Source of the DNA: Gigaspora rosea
Taxonomy: Eukaryota; Glomeromycota; Glomeromycetes; Diversisporales; Gigasporaceae
Direction of reading: 5' to 3'
Assembly: GCA_003550325.1 (NCBI GenBank)
Contig: QKWP01000055.1
Location: 274,060-338,059, forward strand
Length of the DNA stretch: 64,000 nucleotides
The notes under the pieces were generated by a model that was not told where the DNA came from, did no database searches, and saw nothing but the letters and a program-made list of their open reading frames with translations. Numbering within the stretch: the first letter of the stretch is position 1; every line of letters starts with the position of its first letter. Shown in pieces: positions 21,854 to 32,584 of this stretch. Position numbers and translations under genes: made by a program.

Positions 21854-22218
21854 TTCTTTTAACATATCTAATAAGTTTTGTGAGCTAAGCATTTTAAACT
21901 CCACTTTGCATGATTGTGTACGTGACTGTATCCATTCATATTTATCGTTTTTAGATTTATCTACATAATCTACATAACGTATTCCATCTAACCAGATTGC
22001 CAAAAATCCATCAGAATTATTTTGAAAATTATCAAATCTATTAAAAGGATCCATTCGATTAGGTCTTCATAGTGGATAGTTTTAAGTTGAAATTCTTTAA
22101 TGCAATCATCGATGTCCTTATTTCCACTTGTCCACCCCTGTATTAGTTTTTGAGGATCGCATGTTCGACACCATGCTGGCGATCTGTTATTTTTATTGCA
22201 ATTTGTACATTTTTCCAT
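21854..22218 (-). pseudogene. Kinase cassette exon 1 (start exon, one-base frameshift)
   Basis: The array begins here: the ATG at 22218 lies directly before the Cys motif (MEKCTNCNKNNRSPAWCRTC), without the helix C/hinge segment that opens the other cassettes, as expected for a first exon. 365 nt, one short of a multiple of three: a C is missing in ATCCTTTTAAT (others ATCCCTTTTAAT) at about 22051. The continuation DGFLAIWLDG, VEFKML and LLDMLKE is in the next frame, to donor GTAAGA at 21853. Confidence 0.65.
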
Positions 22219-22276
22219 TAGAATTGTTTGATAACTCTAAGATGATTTAATGTGTTACTAAGAAAGATGCAGTTGT

Positions 22277-22282
22277 TATATA
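22277..22282 (-). promoter_or_regulatory. Putative TATA box of the kinase gene
   Basis: TATATA in GTTATATAAC lies about 60 nt upstream of the ATG at 22218. In such AT-rich DNA the match is weak evidence by itself. Confidence 0.25.
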
Positions 22283-22289
22283 ACACAGC

Positions 22290-23940
22290 ACGTAATACAG
22301 AACCTTAATTTAAAATATTACGTATCTCTGATTGGACAAAATAAATTACGCAACTTTATGCTACCAATTAAATTGTAATGTCCGGTGCAATATAAAAATG
22401 ATATGTAAAACCAAAAAAAAAGTTGAAATCGTCGGCAACTTGTAATTTTATTATGAGCCCACTTTTCATGTTTTAAAAAAACTTCATTGCAAAAATTTTA
22501 GTGTTATCTATGCCTTTAATTTTGCCTTAATATCGATCTATTTTATAGTTTTAATATATATATATATTTTTGTTGTATTTGATTGTTTTCTTCGGTCATC
22601 AGAATTTTAATCAGGAACAGAATTCTTAAACGTTCGATAGAACCTATTGTGGGATTGTTTAGCAACCTTAATAATTATTATTCGGGCATTTTGTACAGAA
22701 TCGGGTCCTATATTCAAATTAAATTATTAATATATTTAAGTTTTAAGAATTAGTTTTAAGTATTTTAGTTACTGTAATAACTTATGTCTTATAATTGTTC
22801 TCATTAATTTGGGTCAAAATAAAAAAAAATTAATTCAGGCGAATTAATTAAGTTTTTGAATTTTGATTCTTAATTTATTATTACATTCGTTTAGAAAACT
22901 TGGATAATAATTAAATTTTTAAATTTTGGCAAGTTGAAATTTAATGTGTTGAGATTTTCCTTTTGAAATTCTAATTTATGCTTTGAACTTTTTGTACCTC
23001 AAGAGAAGTCAGCTGACATAAAAAAAAATACAGACTTTTTCATAAATTATTATATAAACTACAGTAAATAAATTGCGAATAAATTAGATAAGCGTCTGTC
23101 TCGGTTTAAAGTCACTAACGAAATAAAGTATCATGATAAATCTTTACCAATATTATGCTTTTACATCAAAAATGATTATGGATTAAATTTTACGTATTAT
23201 TGTCCCAAATTTAATGAGAAACAGAACTCAAATGAACAAATAAATGATTGCTAATTTTACGAGAGAAAAATAAAGGAATTGGGAAATATTTAAATTATAA
23301 AGCAGACAAAATAGCATAAGAAAGACATATGAAATATTCATATTAGATATAATTTTTTTAAAAAAATTATAGCAAATCTAATATATAAAACAAGCAAATC
23401 ACTATCAATATACAATATAATGAACTTTTAATGTAAAAATAACAAGTTCATTGTTGAAGGATCTTGACTATATTTAATTAAATTAACGTAATTTTTAAAA
23501 ACTTTATAATAAAGCTTCCAGTGCCAATTACATAACAAAGATTACCTTAAAAAATTTTCATGCTGCAAAAAACTAGTCAAATGGTTGCTCATTATTTTGT
23601 ATACTTTAGAAACGTAGCTAATTTAGAATAATTAAATTATATAATCAAAACTCTTTATTCGTTCATCTAATAGCTCTTACGAGTTTAGAAGGAAATTTAC
23701 ATATTTGATAGATTCTAAAACTCAAATGTTTCCTTTGATAAAATTAATTGAAGATGATGCTTGAATTCTCGGAATGGTAATAGTATATTCTTATCGATTG
23801 AAGTTGAAGTAGACAATGATAAAATTTTAATCTAACGATAAAAATAAAATATAGAAGTAGTTAGAAAACATTATAAATTTAATATATTAATAAAATTATC
23901 GAATCACCTACAATTTTTTGAAAAGCTCTAATTCTTTCGT
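22290..23940. other. Spacer between kinase loci, no gene
   Basis: I see no coding region, terminal repeats or tandem structure in this AT-rich stretch. It holds the upstream flank of the cassette kinase gene and the downstream flank of the decayed kinase. Confidence 0.5.
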
Positions 23941-23949
23941 CTTTTCATT

Positions 23950-25407
23950 GTATCCCATATCTAATGTATCATCAGACATTTGGCTCATTTTTTTTCTATC
24001 ATATTATTATTGCTAGAGTCAGGAGTATTCAAATCTTCAAAAACACATTGATTAGATGAGCGTTGATTTGGATCGTGTTGCCAGCATTCTGAAAAAATGA
24101 ATATATTTGATTTTAGACATTAAATATTATTCAATATAAATAAATTAATAAATATAATCTAATAAATATAATAATGGACATAACCAATAGAATAGATGAA
24201 TATAACCAATAGATATAAAAGAGATATAAAAGAGATATAAAAGAAAGAGATATAAAAGAAAGAGATATAAAAAGAAATATAAATACCCTCATATATTTTT
24301 ACATATTCATTTGGAGTTCTGGGTATTTCATTTTCGTGTTTACCATAAATGATAGCATTTAACAAATCATAGTCATAGGGAGATTTGAATTCAAATGGAA
24401 AAATACCATTTGAAATTTCCAAAGAAAAATTCCAATACTATAACTTATATATAACTTATATCTGAACTATTATTAAGTTTGAAAGTTTCAATACTTTGTA
24501 AATATTGAGGATCTATATATTGAATAAATTTGTATATACTTGAAAATAAATCAGATACAGTATCTAGAAGTTCCAAATTCACTTTATTTTATATCGCCTT
24601 TATGAACAAGAACATTCTCAGAATGCTAAAGCAAATTAAAAATAGGATTCTATAAATAATGTTGTTTTAAAAAAATAAATAAAAAAATAACGAGTATCAG
24701 ATTCATGTGAATTATATTTTTTCATGCAAATATTTTACAGCACCGACAAGTTGTTTTGCAAGGTATTAAATTCTTTTCCAGTTAATCGTATTAGTTTTTT
24801 GTTCCAAATATTGACAAAGGGCTCCATCATCAGAATATTCAAGAATCAACATGATTTCATTTTGTTCTATTTGATTTTAATCCGTTAATTTTGTTAATAA
24901 TAATAATATATCCATTATTCATTATTCATTATTCATAATTTTTATTTACGTACGTTGTCTGGTGGAACCTAAAATTTCTAAAATATTATCGCGCAATTCT
25001 AATTCTTTATGCTGTTTCAACTGAAAAATCAAAATGTTTATTATATTATAATTAAGTATGTTACAAAAAAATAGCTGTTGATGTAAAAAAACCTACATTA
25101 GTAATAAAATCTTTAAAATATACTTTTGAGAAAAGACAATTTTATTCAAAATCATAGTTTTAAAATTTATATTAGTGGCGTGTTATATTTTTGTTACTAA
25201 CTTATTAACTTTTATTGTATTTTTCCGAAAAAAATTTTATAACTGATAACTATTAGTAGGTAGTTCCGTACTAATCGTTTCAATTGTTTCTTCGATAAAA
25301 CAGTCAAATGGAATTTCTTTAATTTTGTTTTTTTTCAAAAATTCATTTATTTGCTTTTCCCAGTTTGGAATCTGAGTAAACTTCTGATTGTTGTGCCATT
25401 TTATCAT
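23950..25407 (-). pseudogene. Second TKL-like kinase, decayed
   Basis: Minus-strand pieces of a kinase are in order but broken by stops and probable introns. There is an opening exon-like segment MIKWHNNQKFTQIPNWEKQ (from 25407), helix C LKQHKELELRDNILE near 25020, a hinge piece ILEYSDDGALCQYL near 24830, LAKQLVGAVKYLHE near 24740, SENVLVHKGDIK near 24620, LWEISNGIFPF-like near 24420, and the final ECWQHDPNQRSSNQ near 24080. The aspartate of the catalytic loop is not found. A (GATATAAAAGA)n microsatellite at about 24205-24290 interrupts the region encoding the end of the C-lobe. It belongs to the same broad family as the cassette kinase but lacks the Cys motif. Confidence 0.6.
24205..24290. 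repeat. Microsatellite, GATATAAAAGA units
   Basis: About six near-perfect repeats of an 11-15 bp GATATAAAAGA(AA) unit lie in the decayed kinase. Confidence 0.85.
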
Positions 25408-25654
25408 ATATAATATTATGTGTTCTGTCGAATTAATTAAGAGAAAAGATTAAAGTTGTACTAAAAGACGGCATGAATCTTATATGTAGTGATTTATTAA
25501 AATGGCATTAATCGGTTTTCTGGTTTTCTTTGCGAAATGGAAACTAAATTTTACTGTATTCTGATTTAATGATACCGATACAGTGCAGTAACAATGATAA
25601 TGTTGAAATGATATTAACACTTGACTTTTTTTTTTTAGTTTGAGTGTACGTGCC

Positions 25655-25802
25655 GCCAAGGGAAAACCTGTCATCTGACTTTCAATTATATTTTGTGTTC
25701 ATTTAGCCATCTATGAAGAATCTATTATTATGATAGATTTCCATAGACGGCTAACTGTACACAAAATATAATTAAAAGTCCGATGACAGGTTTTCCCTTG
25801 GC
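25655..25802. mobile_element. 148-bp foldback MITE
   Basis: Nearly the whole element is an inverted repeat with arms of about 61 bp (ends GCCAAGGGAAAACCTGTCAT and complement) and a central loop of about 25 nt. No clear target-site duplication is seen. There is no coding capacity. Confidence 0.75.
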
Positions 25803-25946
25803 AGAAAATTTTCTAGATTGTAAAAAAACTTCTTTGCTAAAACATAAAGCCTGTTTCTTGTGTAATATTTTATGATAGAATTTTTGAAATCTGTGCTAAG
25901 CTATAATGATATGGAAGACCAAAATTGTATAGTAAAGGGTATAGAA

Positions 25947-26182
25947 CAGTGTTGCCGATGACCTTAAATAACCTATATGACCTTATGACCTGCCATAGGT
26001 CTTTTGGTCATAACGAAGGTTGATATGACTTTATAACCTTTTAATATAGTAAGAATCATAGTAAAAAATTCTTTAACTAATATTAGATATGACCAATATG
26101 ACTTATGACCCAAAGTCATCTGATTTTATGATCAAGGTCATATCGAAAAAAATGTTATGACTTATGTCATCGGCCAACACAA
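25947..26182. mobile_element. hAT-like MITE, 236 bp
   Basis: Left end CAGTGTTGCCGATGAC; the right end as reverse complement reads TTGTGTTGGCCGATGAC. Flanks GTATAGAA (25939-25946) and GTATGGAA (26183-26190) form an 8-bp duplication with one difference. The interior is rich in ATGACC/GGTCAT. The CAGTG terminus and 8-bp duplication point to hAT. Confidence 0.7.
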
Positions 26183-26189
26183 GTATGGA

Positions 26190-27540
26190 ATACTTATTTA
26201 AAAAACTATATATTCCATACTAATCCCCGATCAATATTCCAAGATCACGGGCATTATTATCTATTATGATTATCCTATTGATGTCACGAAATCATCTCGC
26301 TATTAGTGTTACATAGTCACCTTTGTAGTGATCACGTACGTACGTACGTACGTATATGATTTTTAAATAACAGATAAGTAGCTGCGCGCAAACCAGAAGA
26401 GGGGAAATATGAAATTTAAAATAAACTTTGAAATTGTGTTAGACTTATACATGTTATAGATACTATTTCGATTTTGATGAATATATTTTGACATTGAGTT
26501 TTGATATGAAAGCTCTAAAATATCGCAGCAATCTCATATTAAAAATCAGTGACGAAATACTATCAACTATCAACTGAGCTGAAATAGTTTCTACAACTTG
26601 CATAGTCAGGCCTGGAGTCACTGGCATAATTCTATAACTTGTATAATAATGATTATAAGTTTAAAGCGCAATTGATTTATATCAACCTATTAAATAAATA
26701 TAATAAACAACGAAATAATCAAGTTCTTATTTAAATACATTAAATATATGATGCAGACAAATTACACCGGGTGATGCTAGTTACTTATTAATTAAAGGAT
26801 CACTTATATTAATAGTACCGGTATGTCTTAACGTTTTACAATTATTGAGCCATGAAATTTTCATTGTTACTTGTTGTTAGGTAAAACAATAAAGAAACTA
26901 TACTAATTTTATTAGTTAGGATCATGATTTGAACCTAAATGACTGTTCTGAGATCGAAAACTGAAATTTATTAGTTTCAAAGACCGATTTATATTAATGT
27001 TAAAAAATTGATAAGGCTTTATTCTCTCATAATAATCACTACTAAAAACGACAAAGAATGGTTGAATTACCTTTTATTTATATGGCTAATTGAGTTAATA
27101 AAACTACACCTTTCTCGATCATATCAAACATTCAAGTCTAACCACTATTCAGATCTTCCGTTCCTGGTTTCGCGTGAAGGCGTCGCGCAACTATCTAGTT
27201 ATGTAATTTTGTATAATATAATCTAGACTTCTCTAAACCTATATGCAGTGAGCAGACTTTGTATTATTACCGAGAGGTTGTCGGATTAGAAATTATAAAC
27301 TATTATATTTATATAATGAATACAAACCTGGTAGATTAATTTTATTGGATTTCACTTTGATAGGAACAAGTGTCTATAAGTGATTGTTAACATAGATCAA
27401 AATTACATAATAACTTCTATGTGCATTTTTAAATTTTAGGCAACTTGCATCGCATTATGCAGCATAGTATCCCTTTATAATGCATACGGCACATCTCTAA
27501 TTAAGATGGCATAATGTTTCTGCAAAGTAGTCTGTTAATG
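26190..27540. other. Spacer with simple repeat and a dispersed repeat copy
   Basis: No gene is seen. It includes an (ACGT)n tract at 26334-26354. A dispersed repeat copy at about 27115-27198 matches, inverted, the sequence at 36250-36330. Confidence 0.5.
27115..27198 (-). repeat. Dispersed repeat, CpG-rich copy
   Basis: The reverse complement of this stretch aligns with 36250-36330 across about 80 bp, including AAACCAGGAAC and the TTGAATGTTT block. Most differences are CG here against TG or CA in the other copy (for example GCGCGACGCC here, GTGCAACATT there). Confidence 0.65.
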
Positions 27541-27541
27541 C

Positions 27542-27752
27542 TTGTCGCGGCTGATGCTGAAATTTTGACCTATTTTTATATGAAATTTTAAATTTATTTT
27601 GGGCGTTTTTTTTCGTTTTTGTCTGATAGGGTTAGGGTAGAGTTTGGTATAGATTTCATATTTAAAGAGTATATGTGGATTTTAGCAGGGCTTATAGTTT
27701 CAAATCGAGACCCCAAATTTCAGCATCAGTCAATTTCAGCATTAGCCGCGAT
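27542..27752. mobile_element. TIR repeat family, copy 1
   Basis: Ends TCGCGGCTGATGCTGAAATT and, as reverse complement, TCGCGGCTAATGCTGAAATT, with a core containing GGGTTAGGGT and TTTAAAGAGTATATGTGG. A second copy lies at 49573-49805 and a fragment of the core at about 55140-55200. The superfamily is not determined. Confidence 0.65.
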
Positions 27753-27759
27753 AATGATT

Positions 27760-28110
27760 TTTTTCCTGATCCAAAAAGTTAGAGTAATATTTTTCAAATT
27801 GCATCTGTTAATGCTAGGGATGGTAAAAAAAACGGGTTAAATAGTTTTTTAAACGTTTGTTTATTGTTTAAACCTTTTTTTAAAACATCGAAATCTGAGA
27901 TAAAATTTCGCTAAAACTGAAAATATTGCTTTTGATTAAATAATTTAATTTTCAGCTGAGAAATTTTTTTAAAAAAGATGTTGCTATATAATTTCGAATT
28001 TATCAAATATTATGTAAAAAATAATAATTTTTATCAAAGCTATTGATCGCTATTATTTTTTAAATGTGAAATTTGCTTGTTGGCCAATACAACCTTTCAT
28101 TCTATATTTG
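27760..28110. other. AT-rich spacer
   Basis: No gene or repeat structure is recognised between the TIR repeat and the 5' region of the LINE. Confidence 0.5.
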
Positions 28111-28507
28111 TGGTATTGAAAGTCCAAGGTTGGGGAAGGATCGACAGACTCTGTCTGCTTCCGGTGGCCGGGTGTAACATAAAATGATACAATGCTCAAG
28201 GAAATACAGTTACTATACAATAAATGCGTTACAACAAGGATGAAAGCCCTTGCTCCAAGGAAAAGAAAGTGAGAAGATTATATAGTGAGAGATAATAATC
28301 TCAAAATGAGGAAAGTTCACAAAACTAGATCAAAAATCAAAGAGAAAGAAAATGTAGACCCGAACCTATCTGTAAGGCCAGAACACGCTACAACAGCACT
28401 CAGTGATACCAGGGCGAGTGAAGAAAGATGGCACAACATGGTAAATGCAGAGTAATACGCCAATGAAGGCACCTCACCAAGATATAATGGCAAAAAAGAG
28501 GACCATA

Positions 28508-28849
28508 TGGGGTGTTCCAAGTTAAAAGGGCCCATTTTTACAATTTTTTGAAAAATGAGTTTTTATTAGATCCATATAAATTTTAACATGATTGACATTT
28601 TTCAATTATAAAGGAAAGTCGATTTGCATAATAAAAAATCAAGATAATGTAAAAGAAAAATTACACGAGGTTGCATAGGGCAAACACATTCACGAGATTA
28701 CCCGATAGTCACCTGTTACCTTTAATCAATCAAAATCGTGATATTTGATTAATCCCGGATCAGTCCGAAAATCAAAACAAATGATTAAACTCAATTATCT
28801 CAAAATAAACTATATGTAAAAATGGGCCCTTTTAACTTGGAACACCCCA
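28508..28849 (+). mobile_element. TA-flanked MITE, copy 1 (342 bp)
   Basis: Perfect terminal inverted repeats of 35 bp begin TGGGGTGTTCCAAGTTAAAA, with TA on both sides (28506-28507, 28850-28851), as for Tc1/mariner-type insertions. The interior has GATAGTCACCTG and TCAGTCCGAAAATCAAAAC. Three relatives lie at 29225, 35990 (partial) and 61535. It is inserted in the LINE 5' region. Confidence 0.85.
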
Positions 28850-28874
28850 TATTAGAGAAAACTTTTCAGAAAAT

Positions 28875-29009
28875 ATGGAAAATTTACCAGAACCCCTCAC
28901 CAGTGACTCTATGGAATGTTCTGGATCCATTTCCAAAACAGGATCAGATACTCACGGGGTTGATTTTCACAAGCACAATCTCAAAATGAACATGCCTTAT
29001 AGAAGTTAA
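28875..29009 (+). pseudogene. LINE ORF1 N-terminal fragment
   Basis: An open 44-codon frame (MENLPEPLTSDSMECSG start) lies between the two TA-flanked MITEs. It is placed as the beginning of LINE ORF1 from its position only; no domain is recognised. Confidence 0.35.
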
Positions 29010-29224
29010 TAATAACAACGTCTTTACAAGTGAAGAGTCAGAAAAAGAAGCTCCCAACCAACAGCCAGAGAAAGTGGTCTAACCTCTTTGCTACCTTATA
29101 AAAGGAAAAGCTACATACTCCAAATGCATTCTGAAACAAACATAATTACTAAGAACAATAATGCTCTTATATTTGACATTTGCTCATTTGAAAACATCTC
29201 GATCATTAAATTATCGCTACCATA

Positions 29225-29566
29225 TGGAGTGCTCCGTATTAAAAGGGCCCATTTTTACAATTTTTTGAAAAATGAGTTTTTATTAAATTCATGTAAATTT
29301 TGACATAATTGATATTTTTCAATTATTAATAAAAGTTGATTTGCATAATAAAAAATCAAGATAATTTAAAAAGAAAAATTACATGAGGCTGCGTAGAGCC
29401 AACACGTCACGAGATTATCCGATAGTCACCTGCCTTCTTTAACCAATCAAAATCGTGAAATTTAATTAATCCCGAATCAGTCCGAAAATCAAAACAAATG
29501 GTTAAACTCAATTATCTCAAAATGAGATAAATGTAAAAATGGGACCTTTTAATACGGAGCACTCCA
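29225..29566 (+). mobile_element. TA-flanked MITE, copy 2 (342 bp)
   Basis: Same family and orientation as 28508-28849. The terminal repeats here read TGGAGTGCTCCGTATTAAAA at both ends, differing from copy 1 but matching each other with one mismatch in 35. TA flanks at 29223-29224 and 29567-29568. Confidence 0.85.
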
Positions 29567-29725
29567 TATATGCCAAAATAGGCAATGACTTTATTGGTGC
29601 TATTTTTCACTTTACAAGAGGTAAGTGAACACACCTAGACATCGTTTTTACAAGTGAAAAAAGACAGAAGGAGTAGCTTTGTTTAATAAACCTTTTTAGG
29701 ATATATACTTACCAATCTTAGAAAC

Positions 29726-30060
29726 ATGCATTTAGCTGTTAAACTTAGAAATTTCCTAATAAGAAACAAGGAATTTATTTCTAATTGCATTAAAGAAGCT
29801 TTTGAAGATGTAGGCTTAATCAAGTCAATCAAACCCCTAGTGTGCAAGGATACATCTATTTGCTCTAATCAGTGGATCATTCTATTCGATACAACTAATA
29901 ATCAAGACATTGAACAAAGAATTCCCTGACATACAAGTATATGGGGCAAAAAGTAATTACAGAATGGAGATCTGCTTCTAAAATCTATTTTTTTTTACTG
30001 CGATTCTCCTGGGTGTCTCACAAAAGAGTGCCCACAATACAAAGAAGTAATTGAAGCTAA
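29726..30060 (+). pseudogene. LINE ORF1 with zinc-knuckle remnant
   Basis: An open piece at 29726-29929 (KLRNFLIRNKEFISNCIKEA, then SNQWIILFDTTNNQDIEQ) continues after a stop into YCDSPGCLTKECPQYKEVIE at about 29990-30055. This resembles a CCHC knuckle (C-x2-C-x4-H-x4-C) of a nucleic-acid-binding ORF1 protein, with the histidine position now cysteine. Broken. Confidence 0.5.
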
Positions 30061-30601
30061 AATCTACGTGAAAAGAAACTTAATAAGCATCGGCATCTAA
30101 ATCACCTTCAGTAGCTCAGATTATTAGTCCAGATAATCCCTACATCACTAACGAGATCTCTACATTACAAGCGAAGAACATTTCACTTGAAAATGACTCT
30201 CTATCCCAAGAGGAAGAGAACCTTACCACGATGATAGAATTAGAAAGATCAACCGAACAAATACTTGATGAAAATTTCAACAATGTAATACCCGAGAATG
30301 GTCAGTCAAATAATGATTAAGTAATAAAAATATAAAACTAGTAGAAGGTTCAATCCATGATGATGATAGATTACTGTGGTAACCTACAAAAACACAAGAA
30401 CAGGGCCAGTGACAATACTGTACCACACAAAGCAATGATCCTCCACACAAAAAAAGTAGACATAATATAAAACCTTATGCTTGAATTCCGATACAGGTTA
30501 ACAAAAAGAAAGGGGATTACGAAGAGGGAATGCTTCCTAATCTTAACAATTAAAATAGCATTATAATTGCAATCCCCAAATATTATCTTACCTATTAATG
30601 A

Positions 30602-31290
30602 CATATTGTAAATCTACTTTTAGAATAGCTACTCTCAATGTAATAGTCGACTCAAATACCAACAAACTCTAGCATTACTTAAAACATATAAGTTAGATAT
30701 AATTAAGATACCAGAAACAAACTTAACAGATATTAATAGAAGAAATTTCATCAAATAGCAGTGGACATATGACTCAATTTGGACTTCCAAAGTAGCAATA
30801 CTAGCAGGAGTTCAAGATATTATCTTTGAAGATATACAAAAGACAGCGGATAGAAGGATACTCTGTACCAACTTTAAATTCAAGGGAAAACATTTAGAAT
30901 TATGAATGTTTATGCCCTTCTAAGCCTAGAAGAAAGAGCTAGTTTTTTTGAATACTGGGCTCCAAGAATATCCGAAAAGCTTATAACCATTATTGGTAGT
31001 GATTTTAATATTATTAATTTAAACCAAAAAGTCAATAGAATTAGCCAAGCATTTTCACACAGCGATCCCTCAGTCAAAATATTAAAGGAAACTCTTACTA
31101 GTATAGTGGATACTGCAATTTTGAATACACAAAAACCGTTCCTTACATTTTTTCAGAAAACACGTAATAATCAACTAATGACCACAAGAATAGACTATAT
31201 TTTCATTAATAAACAATATAACAATATGTACATTGCTGCAAAAATGTCAAAACTAGACATGGAAATTCAGATCACCTATTGGTAGAATGC
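30602..31290 (+). pseudogene. LINE AP endonuclease domain, broken
   Basis: Frames recover FRIATLNV (about 30626-30649), LKTYKLDIIKIPETNL (about 30680-30730; the usual glutamate is kept), then the longest open part 30902-31285 with MNVYALLS, IGSDFNI (family GDFN, with S for G), and TRIDYIFIN (SRIDYIF type). These are motifs of the exonuclease-endonuclease-phosphatase fold used by LINEs to nick target DNA. Several stops lie before 30902 and the terminal SDH motif is degraded. Confidence 0.65.
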
Positions 31291-31900
31291 TGACTCATCT
31301 TCTCAAAGAAGCAGTGCCAAACGTCTTACTGGAAATTTAACAAACGTTGCTTAAAAAGTGATTCCCAGCAGGAAAGAATTAAACTGAACTAGAGCAAGTT
31401 ACTTTAAAAGAGGGGTGGGATTTTTGTAAATGCAGAATTCAATCAACCCTGCTCCCCAGGAAATGCAATACATAAGCTAAACAAATGAATTACTTCAATA
31501 AATTGTGAAAGAGGATTTACAAATTCTGGCAGATGACTTAAAAAACAGACTGCAATTAGAGCTCATTAACTTGTCAGACCAATGGCAACTCAAATCGAAT
31601 GCAAGGTGAAGTGAACATAGTGAGAAATCGACCAAATATTTTTTATTCAGTACAAAATAAGACACTCAACCTTAGCAACGCAAAAAATCAAAATCCCTGA
31701 AAGACTAACTACAACTAATATAAAAGCTATACTAAATTATATCAGGGCCAGTACAAATTAATATATAAATCTGAACCTATAGATGATAACTGCGTAGAGG
31801 AAATAACAGATAACTTATATCAGAAGACAACAAAATGCTGATCAAAAAAATTACCAAAGAAGAAATTACACAGGTCATCAAAATCAAAACATTTCACAAC

Positions 31901-31989
31901 CAGGGTTGAAAATTTCGGACTCAAACACTGTTCTCATAAGAACAGTATATTAGCCACAAGTGTTCTCAAACAATTGGTTAGTGTTCTCA

Positions 31990-32032
<43 letters not shown>

Positions 32033-32280
32033 AATATAAGTAGTTGTTATTGTTATTATAGCAGATTGAAATCGCTTTTATCAAAATTAAATAAGAATTT
32101 TTATCAATTTTTGGTTTTGGCATAAAATTATATAGCTAATTATTATACTTATGAGAACAATATTATTATTTTACTGTTCTCAAAAAATTTTTTAATAGTG
32201 AATAGTAAAAAATTTATACTGTTCACAAATTTATAATAGTGTTCTCATGAGAACTCTGAGAACACTAATTTCCTACACTG
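31901..32280. mobile_element. hAT-like MITE in the LINE RT region (380 bp)
   Basis: A perfect 8-bp duplication TTCACAAC flanks it (31893-31900 and 32281-32288). Ends CAGGGTTGAAAATT and, as reverse complement, CAGTGTAGGAAATT match at 10 of 14 positions. The interior has GTTCTC/GAGAAC motifs as in 2041-2269, plus an A run of about 42 (31988-32030). The insertion splits the LINE frame just before its GPDG block. Confidence 0.8.
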
Positions 32281-32584
32281 TTCACAACAATAAGGCCCTG
32301 GCCCAGATGGCCTTACATATGAGTTCTACAAAGAGTTGCTCTAAAAAAATTTTTATACAAAAATAGAAAATCTAAAATTTCACAATTTCTACTTAAATAA
32401 TTAAGTTTAATCACATATGGGCAGATTTTTACAATTGGTGATATCTTCAAATAGATCTTCAAAATTTGTAACCAACCAGATTGGTCAAATTTGTGATTAT
32501 CTCGAATTTGGCTTGCATTGATTAGTTGATTTATTTAGTAATATAGTCACAATACTGTATTACAGTACTTACTTTTGCGGAACC

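Larger units (their letters stand above)
16274..22218 (-). pseudogene. Multi-cassette TKL-like kinase gene, ten exons, frame-broken
   Basis: One minus-strand gene structure is proposed: nine homologous exons (about 550-bp period) and a catalytic last exon. The introns after exons 1-8 are 73-94 nt and the last is 310 nt. Donors are GTAAGA/GTAAGT type (one is GTAAAA), and acceptors read AATAAG|TTTAAAGAA or close variants. All junctions are phase 0 at the same protein point (KE|FKE). Each repeated exon encodes, in order: the end of kinase helix C to the hinge (VYGLTQ, EYMLVFDEFG), a CxxC-x9-CxxC motif (CENCNRFNTSYAWCQTC), a conserved linker (IEWIPYDRLDN), and a kinase N-lobe start (TWLDG, VELKTL, LLDMLDE). 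Exons 5, 6 and 10 are open; 1-4 and 9 are each one base short; 7 has a larger deletion; 8 has a nonsense codon. This could be a pseudogene, an indel-affected assembly, or a cassette gene; see findings. Confidence 0.7.
28120..32345 (+). mobile_element. LINE-type retrotransposon, decayed and 3'-truncated
   Basis: Plus-strand pieces occur in the expected order. A GC-richer 5' leader (28120-28320) is followed by an ORF1 start (MENLPEPLTSDSM, 28875-29009), further ORF1 with a CCHC-like knuckle (about 29726-30060), an AP-type endonuclease (about 30602-31290), and the start of reverse transcriptase (about 31830-32340). The RT is cut off after the GPDGLTYEFYKEL block, so most of RT is absent. Two TA-flanked MITEs (28508-28849, 29225-29566) and a hAT-like MITE (31901-32280) have inserted into it. 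Multiple stops and frameshifts make it dead. Boundaries are approximate and no target-site duplication was found. Confidence 0.65.

Noticed and set aside
16274-22218. Ten separate small kinase-like genes
   Set aside because: Each unit ends in a conserved splice donor and begins after a conserved acceptor, with no starts of their own (the apparent Met codons are internal), so one multi-exon gene fits better.
28317-28535. Minus-strand 72-codon frame starting MGPFNLEHPIWS
   Set aside because: It begins in a MITE terminal repeat and runs antisense through the LINE leader; chance.
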